DNA of 9,867 bases from Synechococcus sp. HW_metabat.54 (GTDB lineage: Bacteria; Cyanobacteriota; Cyanobacteriia; PCC-6307; Cyanobiaceae): contig JAAZVJ010000022.1 in assembly GCA_018623675.1 (NCBI GenBank), positions 1-9,867 on the forward strand, in the 5' to 3' direction. The translations under genes and the position numbers were made by a program. The notes below the pieces were generated by a model, which saw nothing but the letters and a program-made list of their open reading frames with translations, was not told where the DNA came from and ran no database searches. Positions 1-7,124 of the stretch are shown here, piece by piece (positions within the stretch are counted from its first letter, which is position 1; the number at the start of each line of letters is the position of its first letter).

Positions 1-79
1 CATCAACAGCAATTGCGGCCAGCGCTGCAGGCGTCTGGTGCTGGCCCGCTCAACCGCTGATGGATGACCCATCAGGCCC
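1..79. other. Region beyond the end of mtnP, possibly the tail of a plus-strand gene
   Basis: All three plus frames are open from the window edge. Frame 1 stops at 58-60 (ending GPLNR), frame 2 at 65-67 (ending RSTADG), and frame 3 runs on past 100 into mtnP. A gene converging on mtnP and ending at 60 or 67 would fit the tight convergent layout seen elsewhere here. About 20 codons are too few to identify a product or choose a frame. Confidence 0.3.
57..75. terminator. Small hairpin downstream of mtnP, possible bidirectional terminator
   Basis: CTGATGG (57-63) pairs perfectly with CCATCAG (69-75) around a 5-base loop. It lies 5 bases past the mtnP stop and overlaps both candidate stops of a plus-strand gene entering from the left. 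No run of T follows on either strand, so Rho-independent termination is only a possibility. Confidence 0.35.
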
Positions 80-1000
80 TCATTTGCCTGACTCAAAAGG
101 GCCCCAATAAGGGCTGGTCAGAAGGTCGAGGGCTTGCCGTGTAGCGGCTGGCACTGCTTCCGGACGGGTCATTAAAGCGTCAGCAAGAGCTGTATGAGCC
201 GCTGATGACGGCCGCTGATCCTTCAACTGGTCCATGAGGTTTTGAAGGATCGGAGCGGTGGCCGCTGCATTGGCCTGAAGATTGGCGATCACCATGTCAA
301 CGCTGACGGCGTCGTGATCGGTGTGCCAGCAGTCGTAGTCGGTGACCATGCTCAATGAGGCATAGGCAATCTCGGCCTCACGAGCCAGGCGCGCTTCGGT
401 GTGATTGGTCATTCCGATCACATCACAGCCCCAACTGCGATACAGCTCACTCTCGGCTCTTGTGGAGAAGGCTGGGCCCTCCATGCAGAGATAGGTGCCA
501 CCGCGATGGAGGCTGTGCCCTGCAGGCATGGCAGCTTCGGCGGCCGAGGCCAACAGAGCACTGAGATTGGCGCAGAAGGGGTCAGCCAGGCTCACATGGG
601 CCACACAGCCCTGGCCAAAGAAACTGCATGGCCGCTGCATGGTGCGATCAATGAACTGCTCGGGCACCACCATGTCGCGTGGTTTCAGATGCTCCTGCAG
701 CGATCCCACAGCCGACACGGAGATCAGCCAGCGCACCCCTAGGGAACGCATGGCCCACACATTGGCGCGGTAGGGCACCTCGGTTGGCAGCAGGTGATGG
801 GCCCGACCATGTCGTGCCAGAAACACCACCTCGACTCCATTGAGGCGACCAATCCGAAATGCATCCGATGGTGTCCCAAAGGGCGTTTCCACCGAGATCT
901 CCTTGATCTCTTCGAGCCCTTCGATCCCATAAAGGCCGCTGCCACCGATCACCCCGACGCGGGCCTGTTGAAGCGTGTCCTGAAGGGCGTCGCTGGCCAT
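80..1000 (-). CDS. mtnP: S-methyl-5'-thioadenosine phosphorylase (306 aa)
   Basis: Cytoplasmic enzyme that splits methylthioadenosine with phosphate into adenine and 5-methylthioribose-1-phosphate. It clears a polyamine and SAM by-product and feeds methionine and adenine salvage. The sequence shows the phosphate-binding GGSGLY (residues 19-24), [10 protein letters not shown] (63-72) with PYRAN (76-80), [11 protein letters not shown] (174-184), and [15 protein letters not shown] (197-211) leading to TDYDCWH (220-226). The TDYDCW motif, with its two aspartates, is the one found in adenine-specific MTA phosphorylases. Methylthioinosine phosphorylases carry a different sequence there, so the adenosine form is the better call. 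The length is slightly above the human enzyme because of a C-terminal tail of about 40 residues (from roughly 262) rich in Ala, Thr and Pro. The start is an ATG with no Shine-Dalgarno, and a dyad lies 5 bases upstream. It is divergent from the isomerase gene. Confidence 0.96.
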   Translation of the reverse strand: MASDALQDTLQQARVGVIGGSGLYGIEGLEEIKEISVETPFGTPSDAFRIGRLNGVEVVFLARHGRAHHLLPTEVPYRANVWAMRSLGVRWLISVSAVGSLQEHLKPRDMVVPEQFIDRTMQRPCSFFGQGCVAHVSLADPFCANLSALLASAAEAAMPAGHSLHRGGTYLCMEGPAFSTRAESELYRSWGCDVIGMTNHTEARLAREAEIAYASLSMVTDYDCWHTDHDAVSVDMVIANLQANAAATAPILQNLMDQLKDQRPSSAAHTALADALMTRPEAVPAATRQALDLLTSPYWGPFESGK

Positions 1001-1004
1001 GGAT

Positions 1005-1018
1005 TGAACTGAAGTTCA
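1005..1018. promoter_or_regulatory. 14-bp perfect dyad upstream of mtnP, candidate operator
   Basis: TGAACTGAAGTTCA consists of TGAACT (1005-1010) and its exact reverse complement AGTTCA (1013-1018) around a GA centre. It lies 5 bp before the mtnP ATG and 45 bp before the isomerase start, inside a 62-bp divergent spacer. The core GAAC-N4-GTTC resembles the LexA box of Bacillus, not the cyanobacterial LexA box (RGTAC-N3-DGTWC). No regulator can be named. Chance is possible. Confidence 0.3.
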
Positions 1019-1062
1019 GACCATCCTGCATCTGCGTAGCATGGGTCTTTGTTGACAGCGCC

Positions 1063-1503
1063 TTGACGACTGTTCTGATGGAAACCGAAGCCGGTCAGAT
1101 CCGGCTCGAGATGTTCGACGCTGATGCTCCGAACACCGTGGCGAACTTCGTCAAGCTGGCCAAGGAAGGCTTCTACGACGGATTGGCCTTCCACCGTGTG
1201 ATTCCTGGCTTCATGGCCCAGGGCGGTTGTCCCAATTCACGCGACGGTGCACGCGGTATGGCAGGTACTGGCGGCCCTGGTTACACCATCAATTGTGAAA
1301 TCAACAGCAAAAAACACGGCCCAGGGGCTTTGTCGATGGCTCATGCCGGTAAAAACACCGGTGGTAGCCAGTTCTTCATCGTTCATGAAGCACAGCCTCA
1401 CCTCGACGGTGTCCACACCGTGTTTGGTCAGACGGGCGACATGGATGTCGTTCTTGCTCTCAAGAACGGCTCCCGCATCAACAAAGTGACGGTGCAGGAC
1501 TGA
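1063..1503 (+). CDS. Cyclophilin-type peptidyl-prolyl cis-trans isomerase (146 aa)
   Basis: Protein-folding enzyme that interconverts cis and trans prolyl bonds. With no signal peptide it should be cytoplasmic. This is a minimal single-domain cyclophilin: [13 protein letters not shown] (43-55) carries the catalytic Arg, GALSMAHAG (88-96) and GSQFFI (101-106) carry the hydrophobic pocket and Gln, and [10 protein letters not shown] (113-122) follows. His-117 stands where human cyclophilin A has Trp-121, a common bacterial change that usually lowers cyclosporin affinity. A short insertion, [10 protein letters not shown] (59-68), lies between GGCP and TGGPGY. The start is TTG: it gives [11 protein letters not shown], which matches the usual cyclophilin N-terminus, and there is no in-frame ATG or GTG upstream. 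ATG at 1078 (METEAG) is the alternative. It is divergent from mtnP and converges on ribBA with a 22-bp gap. Confidence 0.95.
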   Translation: MTTVLMETEAGQIRLEMFDADAPNTVANFVKLAKEGFYDGLAFHRVIPGFMAQGGCPNSRDGARGMAGTGGPGYTINCEINSKKHGPGALSMAHAGKNTGGSQFFIVHEAQPHLDGVHTVFGQTGDMDVVLALKNGSRINKVTVQD

Positions 1504-1510
1504 GCACCAC

Positions 1511-1534
1511 TGGAGCTGATGATTTTCAGCTCCA
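1511..1534. terminator. Hairpin between the isomerase and ribBA, shared terminator candidate
   Basis: TGGAGCTGA (1511-1519) pairs perfectly over 9 bp with TCAGCTCCA (1526-1534) around the loop TGATTT. The right arm contains the ribBA stop codon and its last two codons. The hairpin begins 8 bases after the isomerase stop. The position suits a bidirectional terminator or 3'-end stabiliser for two convergent genes. There is no terminal T tract in either direction; the only T run is in the loop. Confidence 0.5.
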
Positions 1535-3214
1535 CTGAAGCAGAGCCGGTTGTTTCAACTGGCTCTGCCAAGGACCACCCTCACGCAGCTGGTCGAGGGG
1601 ATGCTCCACCCGCTCAAGAGTCTGTGAAGGGTGCTCCAACTGATCAACACTGGAGGCCGAGTAGTAGCCGATTCTTTTGGTCTCGGGCCAAGAGGCCATT
1701 TGCTGAAGAAGTGATTCGACTCTCGTGAGAACGCTAGAGGCTTCTGTTTCAGAGCCTTGATGAGAGAGCCGCCACGTGAGCTGAGGTCGTTCCCACAGCG
1801 CAAGCACCCTCGGGCTCGAGAGGGCGTTCAATTGAAGATCAAGTGATCCTGCAACCTCCTCACTGCGTTGACGAATCAGAGGAAGTTGATCGTGGTTGCC
1901 ATCCCAGCTGATCACCGTTGTCGGTGAAGACGACTCACGCGATCCCTGGGCTGCAGAACCACCAGGGTTAAACAGATGGCCCATCTTGTCGCGTTTTGCG
2001 GCCAAGTACTCAGCGTTGTGATCACCTGGATGTATCACCAGCGGTACGCGGTCAACCACCTCGAGGCCATAGCCGCCAAGGCCCGCAATTTTGCGTGGGT
2101 TATTGGTGAGCAGCCTGAGCCGATGAATTCCTAGATCGGTGAGGATCTGCGCTCCGACTCCGTAATTGCGCAGGTCGGCGGGGAAACCAAGCTTTTCGTT
2201 GGCCTCCACAGTGTCCAAGCCTCCGTCTTGAAGGCTGTAGGCCTTGAGCTTGTTAATCAGGCCGATGCCACGTCCTTCCTGGCGCAGATAAACAACGACC
2301 CCCTCTCCTTCGGCTTCGATCTGCCGTAGAGCCGCCTCGAGCTGAGGGCGGCAATCGCAACGCAGAGATCCGAAAGCATCTCCAGTGAGGCACTCGGAAT
2401 GCATGCGGACCAGGACCGGTTCCTTGAGGTGATCCGGGTCCCCTTTGATGATGGCGACGTGTTCACTGCCATCGAGTTCGTTGCGATAGCCAATCGCCTT
2501 GAAATCACCAAAGGCGCTCGGCAGTGATGCATGCGCCTGGCGCACCACAAATCGCTCGTTCTCCAGGCGATATCGAATCAGGTCGGCAATGCTGATCAGA
2601 CGAAGATTCCACTGATCGGCGTACTCCCGCAGCTGCTGGAGTCGAGCCATGGTGCCGTCTGCATTTTGGATCTCGCAGATCACACCCGCAGGAATGAGGC
2701 CTGAAAGCGCTGCCAGATCAATGGCTGCTTCGGTATGGCCTGCCCGTTTGAGAACACCGCCTTGGCGGGCTCTTAGGGGAAAAATATGACCGGGGCGGCG
2801 CAGATCGGAGGGTCGTGCATCAGCTCGCAGCGCCACTTGAATGGTGCGTGATCGATCTTCTGCGGAAATACCCGTTGACACACCGTTTTCAGGGCCCGCA
2901 TCGATGCTCACCGTGAAGGCGGTTTGATTCGCATCGGTGTTCCGATCCACCATCAGGGGCAGATCCAACGCATCAAGCTGCTTGCCTTCCATGGCGAGGC
3001 AAATCAAGCCTCGGGCATGGGTCGCCATGAAATTGATCTGATCCGGCGTGGCGTACTGGGCTGCACAGATCAGGTCGCCTTCATTTTCGCGACGTTCGTC
3101 ATCGACCACCACAACGCAGTCCCCATTGCGAATGGCTGCGAGTGCATCGGGGATGGAATCGAAGCGAACGGTGTTGCTCGCTTCAGCGGCGGCAGGCGTG
3201 GTCAGGGTCTTCAG
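1526..3214 (-). CDS. ribBA: Bifunctional DHBP synthase / GTP cyclohydrolase II, start codon uncertain
   Basis: Supplies both precursors of riboflavin. The RibB half turns ribulose-5-phosphate into 3,4-dihydroxy-2-butanone-4-phosphate; the RibA half opens GTP to the diaminopyrimidine. Counting from GTG at 3112 (528 aa): RibB metal and substrate motif [10 protein letters not shown] (4-13) and [15 protein letters not shown] (106-120). RibA zinc cysteines are in [16 protein letters not shown] (C241, C252, C254), followed by [11 protein letters not shown] (275-285) and LLTNNPRKI (334-342). About 145 further residues (from roughly 384) form a C-terminal tail without a motif I know. The 5' end is odd. 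Upstream of GTG 3112 the frame stays open to TAA at 3221-3223 and encodes [17 protein letters not shown], which aligns with the first helix and strand of E. coli RibB. That stretch has no ATG, GTG or TTG. I take CTG 3214 as a provisional start (562 aa); CTG 3205 is equally possible. Confidence 0.95.
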   Translation of the reverse strand: MKTLTTPAAAEASNTVRFDSIPDALAAIRNGDCVVVVDDERRENEGDLICAAQYATPDQINFMATHARGLICLAMEGKQLDALDLPLMVDRNTDANQTAFTVSIDAGPENGVSTGISAEDRSRTIQVALRADARPSDLRRPGHIFPLRARQGGVLKRAGHTEAAIDLAALSGLIPAGVICEIQNADGTMARLQQLREYADQWNLRLISIADLIRYRLENERFVVRQAHASLPSAFGDFKAIGYRNELDGSEHVAIIKGDPDHLKEPVLVRMHSECLTGDAFGSLRCDCRPQLEAALRQIEAEGEGVVVYLRQEGRGIGLINKLKAYSLQDGGLDTVEANEKLGFPADLRNYGVGAQILTDLGIHRLRLLTNNPRKIAGLGGYGLEVVDRVPLVIHPGDHNAEYLAAKRDKMGHLFNPGGSAAQGSRESSSPTTVISWDGNHDQLPLIRQRSEEVAGSLDLQLNALSSPRVLALWERPQLTWRLSHQGSETEASSVLTRVESLLQQMASWPETKRIGYYSASSVDQLEHPSQTLERVEHPLDQLREGGPWQSQLKQPALLQWS

Positions 3215-3275
3215 GTGCCATTAGTCAGCATTCATTATCGACATCGGTACGATCAGCCCACCCCCCCAACGACGC
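3215..3275. promoter_or_regulatory. Divergent ribBA/argC promoter region
   Basis: The 61-bp spacer contains GATAAT on the minus strand (3234-3239), five of six matches to the -10 consensus. It would start ribBA RNA near 3227, close to the extended coding start. On the plus strand CATTAT (3233-3238) is a weaker -10 for argC. No good -35 is seen for either. Seven C residues (3261-3267) lie just before the argC ATG, which has no Shine-Dalgarno. No FMN riboswitch fits in so short a region. Confidence 0.4.
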
Positions 3276-4382
3276 ATGCAGTCCAACCCCACGGTTTCGG
3301 CATCGACCTCCAATGCAGGAGTGGTAGGTCGTGTTGCTGTTGTGGGCGCCTCTGGATACGGAGGCTTGCAGTCGTTGAGGCTGCTTCAACGCCATCCCAA
3401 CTTTGCGATCACGTTTCTTGGTGGGGAGCGCAGCGCAGGAAAACGCTGGAGTGAGATCTGCCCGTTCTTGCCGCTGCTGGATGATCCGCGCGTCGAGGTC
3501 CCCGACCCGGACAAGATTGCAGCGGTAGCGGACTACGCGGTACTGAGCCTTCCCAACGGTTTGGCGAGCGCCATGGTTCCAAAACTTCTGGAACGGGGTG
3601 TTCGTGTGGTGGATCTTTCCGCCGACTATCGCTACCGCTCCCTTGATGCTTGGAAGCAGGTGTATGTGCAGGAGGCTCAAACCCATCAGCGCACGGATGC
3701 CGACCTCTGCCAGGAGGCGGTTTATGGCCTGCCTGAGTGGCACGGACCTGAGATTGCCCAAGCCCGCCTAGTGGCAGCGCCTGGGTGCTTCCCCACCACC
3801 AGCCTCCTTCCCTTGCTGCCCTTTCTCAAGCAGGGATTGATTGAAACAGATGGGCTGATCATTGATGCGAAAACCGGCACCTCAGGGGGTGGAAGAGCTG
3901 CGAAGGAACATCTGCTGTTGGCGGAGGCTTCTGAATCGATCGTTCCCTATGGCGTGGTCGGTCACCGCCATACCTCGGAAATCGAACAGATCGCCAGTTC
4001 AGTTGCGGGATGCAGCATCAACTTGCAGTTCACCCCTCACCTGGTGCCCATGGTTCGCGGACTGCTCTCCACGGTGTATGCCCGCTTAAGAGATCCAGGA
4101 TTGACCGCAGAAGACTGCACCACAGTGCTGGAAGCCATTTACCGCCACCATCCATGTGTGCGTGTGCTTCCCGTGGGCACCTATCCGGCCACCAAATGGG
4201 CCAAACACACCAACCAGGCTCTGCTGTCTGTGCAAGTGGATAGCCGCACCGGACGACTCGTGCTGATGAGCGCAGTGGACAATCTGATGAAAGGCCAGGC
4301 CGGTCAAGGGGTGCAATGTTTGAACCTGATGGCTGGTTTGCCAGCCACCACGGGCTTGCCCCTCGAACCCTTTTACCCCTGA
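3276..4382 (+). CDS. argC: N-acetyl-gamma-glutamyl-phosphate reductase (368 aa)
   Basis: Third step of arginine synthesis: NADPH-dependent reduction of N-acetylglutamyl-5-phosphate to the semialdehyde, in the cytoplasm. The dinucleotide-binding loop is GASGYGG (24-30), of the type seen in cyanobacteria. VVDLSADYR (111-119) follows, then the active-site APGCFPTTSL (168-177) with Cys-171. VVGHRHTSEIEQ (227-238) supplies the catalytic-region His, and HLVPMVRGLL (255-264) and DNLMKGQAGQGVQ (335-347) complete the family signature. The full length is as expected for a type 1 ArgC. The first 17 residues (rich in Ser, Thr, Asn) precede the Rossmann strand and are not conserved in the family as I know it, so a later start is conceivable, but ATG 3276 is the only good one. 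It is divergent from ribBA and converges on purN with a 7-bp gap in which I see no hairpin. Confidence 0.97.
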   Translation: MQSNPTVSASTSNAGVVGRVAVVGASGYGGLQSLRLLQRHPNFAITFLGGERSAGKRWSEICPFLPLLDDPRVEVPDPDKIAAVADYAVLSLPNGLASAMVPKLLERGVRVVDLSADYRYRSLDAWKQVYVQEAQTHQRTDADLCQEAVYGLPEWHGPEIAQARLVAAPGCFPTTSLLPLLPFLKQGLIETDGLIIDAKTGTSGGGRAAKEHLLLAEASESIVPYGVVGHRHTSEIEQIASSVAGCSINLQFTPHLVPMVRGLLSTVYARLRDPGLTAEDCTTVLEAIYRHHPCVRVLPVGTYPATKWAKHTNQALLSVQVDSRTGRLVLMSAVDNLMKGQAGQGVQCLNLMAGLPATTGLPLEPFYP

Positions 4383-4389
4383 GTAGAAG

Positions 4390-5064
4390 CTATCGGCGCC
4401 ACTCTTTCCCTTTAATGGCGACAGCCCAGGGAAGGATTTTGTGCTCCTGACGATGGATGCGTGCCGACAGGGCGGCATGGTCATCGTTTGGATGGATCGG
4501 CACCGCGGCTTGGGTAATCACTGGCCCTGTATCCACATCAGCAGTGACCACATGGGCTGAACAACCAGTGATGGTGACCCCTGAGGCCAGTGCTTGGCCG
4601 ATGGCATCCATGCCTCGAAAGCTGGGGAGGAGTGAAGGGTGAATGTTGATCAGTCGGTTGGTGAACGCATCGATCAGCACAGGGGTCACGATCCGCATCC
4701 AACCCGCCATCACGACACCGTCCACCCCGAGGTCTTGAAAACGCTTCACCAAGGCCGCGTCGAGGTCTTCACGACTGTTAAAGCCGCGGTGATCGACCAC
4801 TTCGCAAGCAACGCCAAGACGCTGGGCACGCTGTTGTGCACCACAACCGTGATTGTTGACGACCAACAATTCGACGGTTGCCTGCAACTTCTTCTTCGTC
4901 GCCTCCACAAGGGCTTCGAAGTTGCTCCCACTGCCCGAGGCCATCACGGCAAGACGCAATGGAGGGTCAAAACAAGGCCACTGGGAGCACATCGGTGAGA
5001 CAAGTGCATCCGCATCTTGTCCATCGAAGGGTTTGCAGTCGCTAGTGTTCGGCAAAGCGGGCAT
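4390..5064 (-). CDS. purN: Phosphoribosylglycinamide formyltransferase (224 aa, or 200 aa from an inner start)
   Basis: Third step of purine synthesis: moves a formyl group from 10-formyl-tetrahydrofolate to glycinamide ribonucleotide. The phosphate-binding loop is ASGSGSNFEAL (42-52). The catalytic triad is complete: Asn-140 and His-142 in INIHPSLLPSF (139-149) and Asp-178 in DVDTGPVI (176-183). MAGWMRI (119-125) is also typical. From the first ATG the protein carries about 35 residues before the first core strand (LRLAVMASG), while E. coli PurN begins almost at that strand. Met-25 (ATG at 4990-4992) gives a 200-aa protein nearer the family norm and leaves a 79-bp divergent spacer instead of 7 bp, so I favour it slightly. 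The longer form is listed because the frame is open and extensions are plausible in this lineage. Confidence 0.94.
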   Translation of the reverse strand: MPALPNTSDCKPFDGQDADALVSPMCSQWPCFDPPLRLAVMASGSGSNFEALVEATKKKLQATVELLVVNNHGCGAQQRAQRLGVACEVVDHRGFNSREDLDAALVKRFQDLGVDGVVMAGWMRIVTPVLIDAFTNRLINIHPSLLPSFRGMDAIGQALASGVTITGCSAHVVTADVDTGPVITQAAVPIHPNDDHAALSARIHRQEHKILPWAVAIKGKEWRR

Positions 5065-5071
5065 TCAGACC

Positions 5072-5425
5072 ATGTCCCATCTGTCCATCCTGCCCACCGC
5101 CCTCACGGATCTCAACCGTTTGGAGTCGGTCTTGATTTCAGAGGGCTACACCGTTTGTCGTGAGGGTGTGCTCCCCGGCTTCGCCGGAGAACATCATGCG
5201 TTCGATCTCATGGCAACAAGCCCTTGCGGTCTTCATTTCGCTTGGCGAAGAGCTGTAGGCAGCTCCACGCTGGAATTGCTGGCGGATGTGGAACGACAAG
5301 GAGCAGCAGAGACCTATCAGCCCAGACTTCAACGGATCGTGCGGCTTTACGCCCTAGCCGAGGCGCTCGACGACGCAATCCAAATTCCTGCTCTCAAGTC
5401 TGTTATCGCTCAAGGATTTGACTGA
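5072..5425 (+). CDS. Ycf35/DUF1257-family protein (117 aa)
   Basis: Small soluble protein of the DUF1257 family, found in cyanobacteria, as Ycf35 in red-algal plastids, and in some phages. Function is unknown, so none is assigned. The N-terminus MSHLSILPTALTDLNRLESVLISEGY has the shape of the family start (MSHFSTIKT..., then a helix ending in a short LGY-like motif). GLHFAWRR (51-58) and the later LELLADVER (64-72) correspond to the family's central strands and the LVAD-like motif. RLQRIVRLYALAEALDDA (86-103) fits the conserved C-terminal helix that usually contains a run ending in a YA dipeptide. The assignment rests on pattern, not on a search. The ATG at 5072 is 7 bp from the first purN ATG on the other strand. 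Its stop overlaps the TTG start of the next gene by 8 bases, so it probably leads a three-gene transcript. Confidence 0.75.
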   Translation: MSHLSILPTALTDLNRLESVLISEGYTVCREGVLPGFAGEHHAFDLMATSPCGLHFAWRRAVGSSTLELLADVERQGAAETYQPRLQRIVRLYALAEALDDAIQIPALKSVIAQGFD

Positions 5426-7124
5426 TCACCCAGCGGTTCAGGTCAACCTGGACCTCAGCGATCCCGCATCTCAATCGATTGCTGTTGAGTTGCGATGGAC
5501 TCCTTCGAGGCCAGAGCAACGCTGGCAAATGCCGGTTTGGACGCCTGGCTCCTACACCGTTAGAGATCCCGTGCAACATCTCCATGGCTTGGAGCTGTTG
5601 CAGGGTGGAAAACAACTAAAGCCAAGACGGATGACGCCATCTTCCTGGCAAGTCTGTCTTTCGAATTTGGAGCCCCTGTGCCTGCGTTATCGGCTGGAGG
5701 CGCGGCAACTCACCGTCCGTACCAATCACCTGGATCCTGACTTTGCGTCCCTCTGTCTATCGGCGGTGGTGATGCAAGTGGATGGTGAACGTTGGTCACC
5801 CCATCAGCTTCAGCTGCAATTACCGGATCACTGGCATGGACACGTGCCTTTACCGCTCCGCAGCGGTGGCTATTGGAGTGAGGATTTCGATCATCTCGTG
5901 GATAGCCCGGTGCATGCCGGCCCATTCCAGGCCATCCCATTCGAGGTGAAAGGCTTTCGGCACAGCTTGATTTTGATCGGCGCTCCGCCGATGGGCTGGC
6001 CCGACACATTTGTGGCCGACATCGAAGCCGTTTGCACAGCTACCACGGAGTTGATGGGGACACCGCCGCCATCAGGTGATGGCTATCAGCTGGTGATTCA
6101 ACTCCTCAATCAGGGCTACGGGGGGTTGGAGCACGACAACAGTGCCGTGTTGCAATTTGCTTGGCCGGCACTAGCCAAACCTGGTGGGTATCTGCAGCTC
6201 TTGCAGCTGGTCGGGCACGAATACCTGCACCAATGGAACGTCAGGCGTTTACGCCCCCGCGAATACCGCCCCTACAACCACGGCCGTCCTGTCCTCAGTG
6301 ATGGCTTGTGGTTCGCCGAAGGCGTCACGAGCTATTTCGATCTGGCTCTCCCTCTCTTGGCAGGTCGATCCGATCGCCATGCACTCCTTAAGGATTTAGG
6401 AAAAGATCTCTCTCACGCGCTTCTGCATCCAGGGCGTCAAATTCAGAGCCTTGCAGATAGTTCAAGGGAAGCTTGGGTGAGGCTCTACAAGTCCACCCCT
6501 GCCGGGGCAGACACGCAGATCAGCTACTACAAGCTTGGTGCTGCTTTGGCGTTTTGCCTTGATGTGAAGCTCCGGTGTGTCAGCGCATCGTTGGCCCAGG
6601 TGCTCCGTGATCTCTGGGTTCAATTCGGTGAGGTGGGCCGTGGTTACGGCCGCTCGGATCTTATTGATGCGATTGGTCACTACAGCCCAGACCTTGCCCG
6701 CGCCCTTCCAACGTGGCTGGATGAATGCGATTCCCTACCGATCCAAGCCTGTGTGGAACAGCTTGGACTGACCCTGGTGCCAGTCCATGGCACAACGGGC
6801 AGCACCGGTTTGTTGGTCTCGGAAGTCGGGCAGGCCGTTCATGTGAAACGGGTTCGTCACGGAAGCCCAGGCCACGACGCTGGCCTGGTCGCAGGCGATG
6901 AAATCCTTGCTGTTCGAGGGCATCGTGTGACCCAACTCGAGCAATGGAAAACGTTGCTGAAAGGCGATCAGGCAACCCTGATCACCTACGCACGACGCGG
7001 ACGTTTGGAAGAAACTCAGTTGATTCAGAAGACTGCTGCCATTGAAGAAATGACATTGGAGTGGAACGCCCAGGCGGATCAGCACAGCCGGGCTTTGCGC
7101 GACCGATGGTTCGAGATCATCTAA
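5418..7124 (+). CDS. M61-family metallopeptidase with C-terminal PDZ domain (568 aa)
   Basis: Zinc peptidase of family M61 (glycyl aminopeptidase type). The N-terminal beta domain has WTPGSYTVRD (41-50), a hallmark of the family. GGLEH (235-239) marks the substrate-binding strand. The zinc site is HEYLH (267-271), followed by QWNVRRLRPREYRPY, with third ligand Glu-301 in WFAEGVTSYF (298-307). A PDZ domain occupies about 446-535, including SPGHDAGLVAGDEILAVRG (483-501), and may recognise substrate C-termini. There is no signal peptide or membrane segment, so it should act in the cytoplasm unless exported unusually. The start is TTG at 5418 inside the end of the DUF1257 gene; the next Met (residue 38) would delete the first beta strands, so TTG is preferred. 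Its end overlaps the amidase start by 19 bases. The physiological substrate is unknown. Confidence 0.92.
   Translation: MTDHPAVQVNLDLSDPASQSIAVELRWTPSRPEQRWQMPVWTPGSYTVRDPVQHLHGLELLQGGKQLKPRRMTPSSWQVCLSNLEPLCLRYRLEARQLTVRTNHLDPDFASLCLSAVVMQVDGERWSPHQLQLQLPDHWHGHVPLPLRSGGYWSEDFDHLVDSPVHAGPFQAIPFEVKGFRHSLILIGAPPMGWPDTFVADIEAVCTATTELMGTPPPSGDGYQLVIQLLNQGYGGLEHDNSAVLQFAWPALAKPGGYLQLLQLVGHEYLHQWNVRRLRPREYRPYNHGRPVLSDGLWFAEGVTSYFDLALPLLAGRSDRHALLKDLGKDLSHALLHPGRQIQSLADSSREAWVRLYKSTPAGADTQISYYKLGAALAFCLDVKLRCVSASLAQVLRDLWVQFGEVGRGYGRSDLIDAIGHYSPDLARALPTWLDECDSLPIQACVEQLGLTLVPVHGTTGSTGLLVSEVGQAVHVKRVRHGSPGHDAGLVAGDEILAVRGHRVTQLEQWKTLLKGDQATLITYARRGRLEETQLIQKTAAIEEMTLEWNAQADQHSRALRDRWFEII

Noticed and set aside
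401..742. Plus-strand open frames opposite mtnP
   Set aside because: They overlap conserved mtnP motifs on the other strand and encode low-complexity, Cys/His-rich sequence typical of shadow frames.
1052..1079. TTGACA (1052-1057) with TCTGAT (1074-1079) as a promoter for the isomerase
   Set aside because: It would start RNA near 1086, downstream of both candidate start codons of the gene, so the -35 match is probably chance.
3261..3267. Seven-C tract before argC as a phase-variation switch
   Set aside because: The tract is short, lies outside the coding frame and not between promoter elements, and arginine synthesis is not a typical phase-variable trait.
3225..3761. Long minus-strand open frame of 178 codons opposite argC
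   Set aside because: It lies antisense to the clearly conserved argC and shows no recognisable domain; it is a shadow of GC-rich coding sequence.
7061..7105. Earlier in-frame start for the amidase at 7061
   Set aside because: The added 15 residues are Pro/Gly/Ala rich, lie wholly within the end of the peptidase gene, and precede the natural basic start of the signal anchor.
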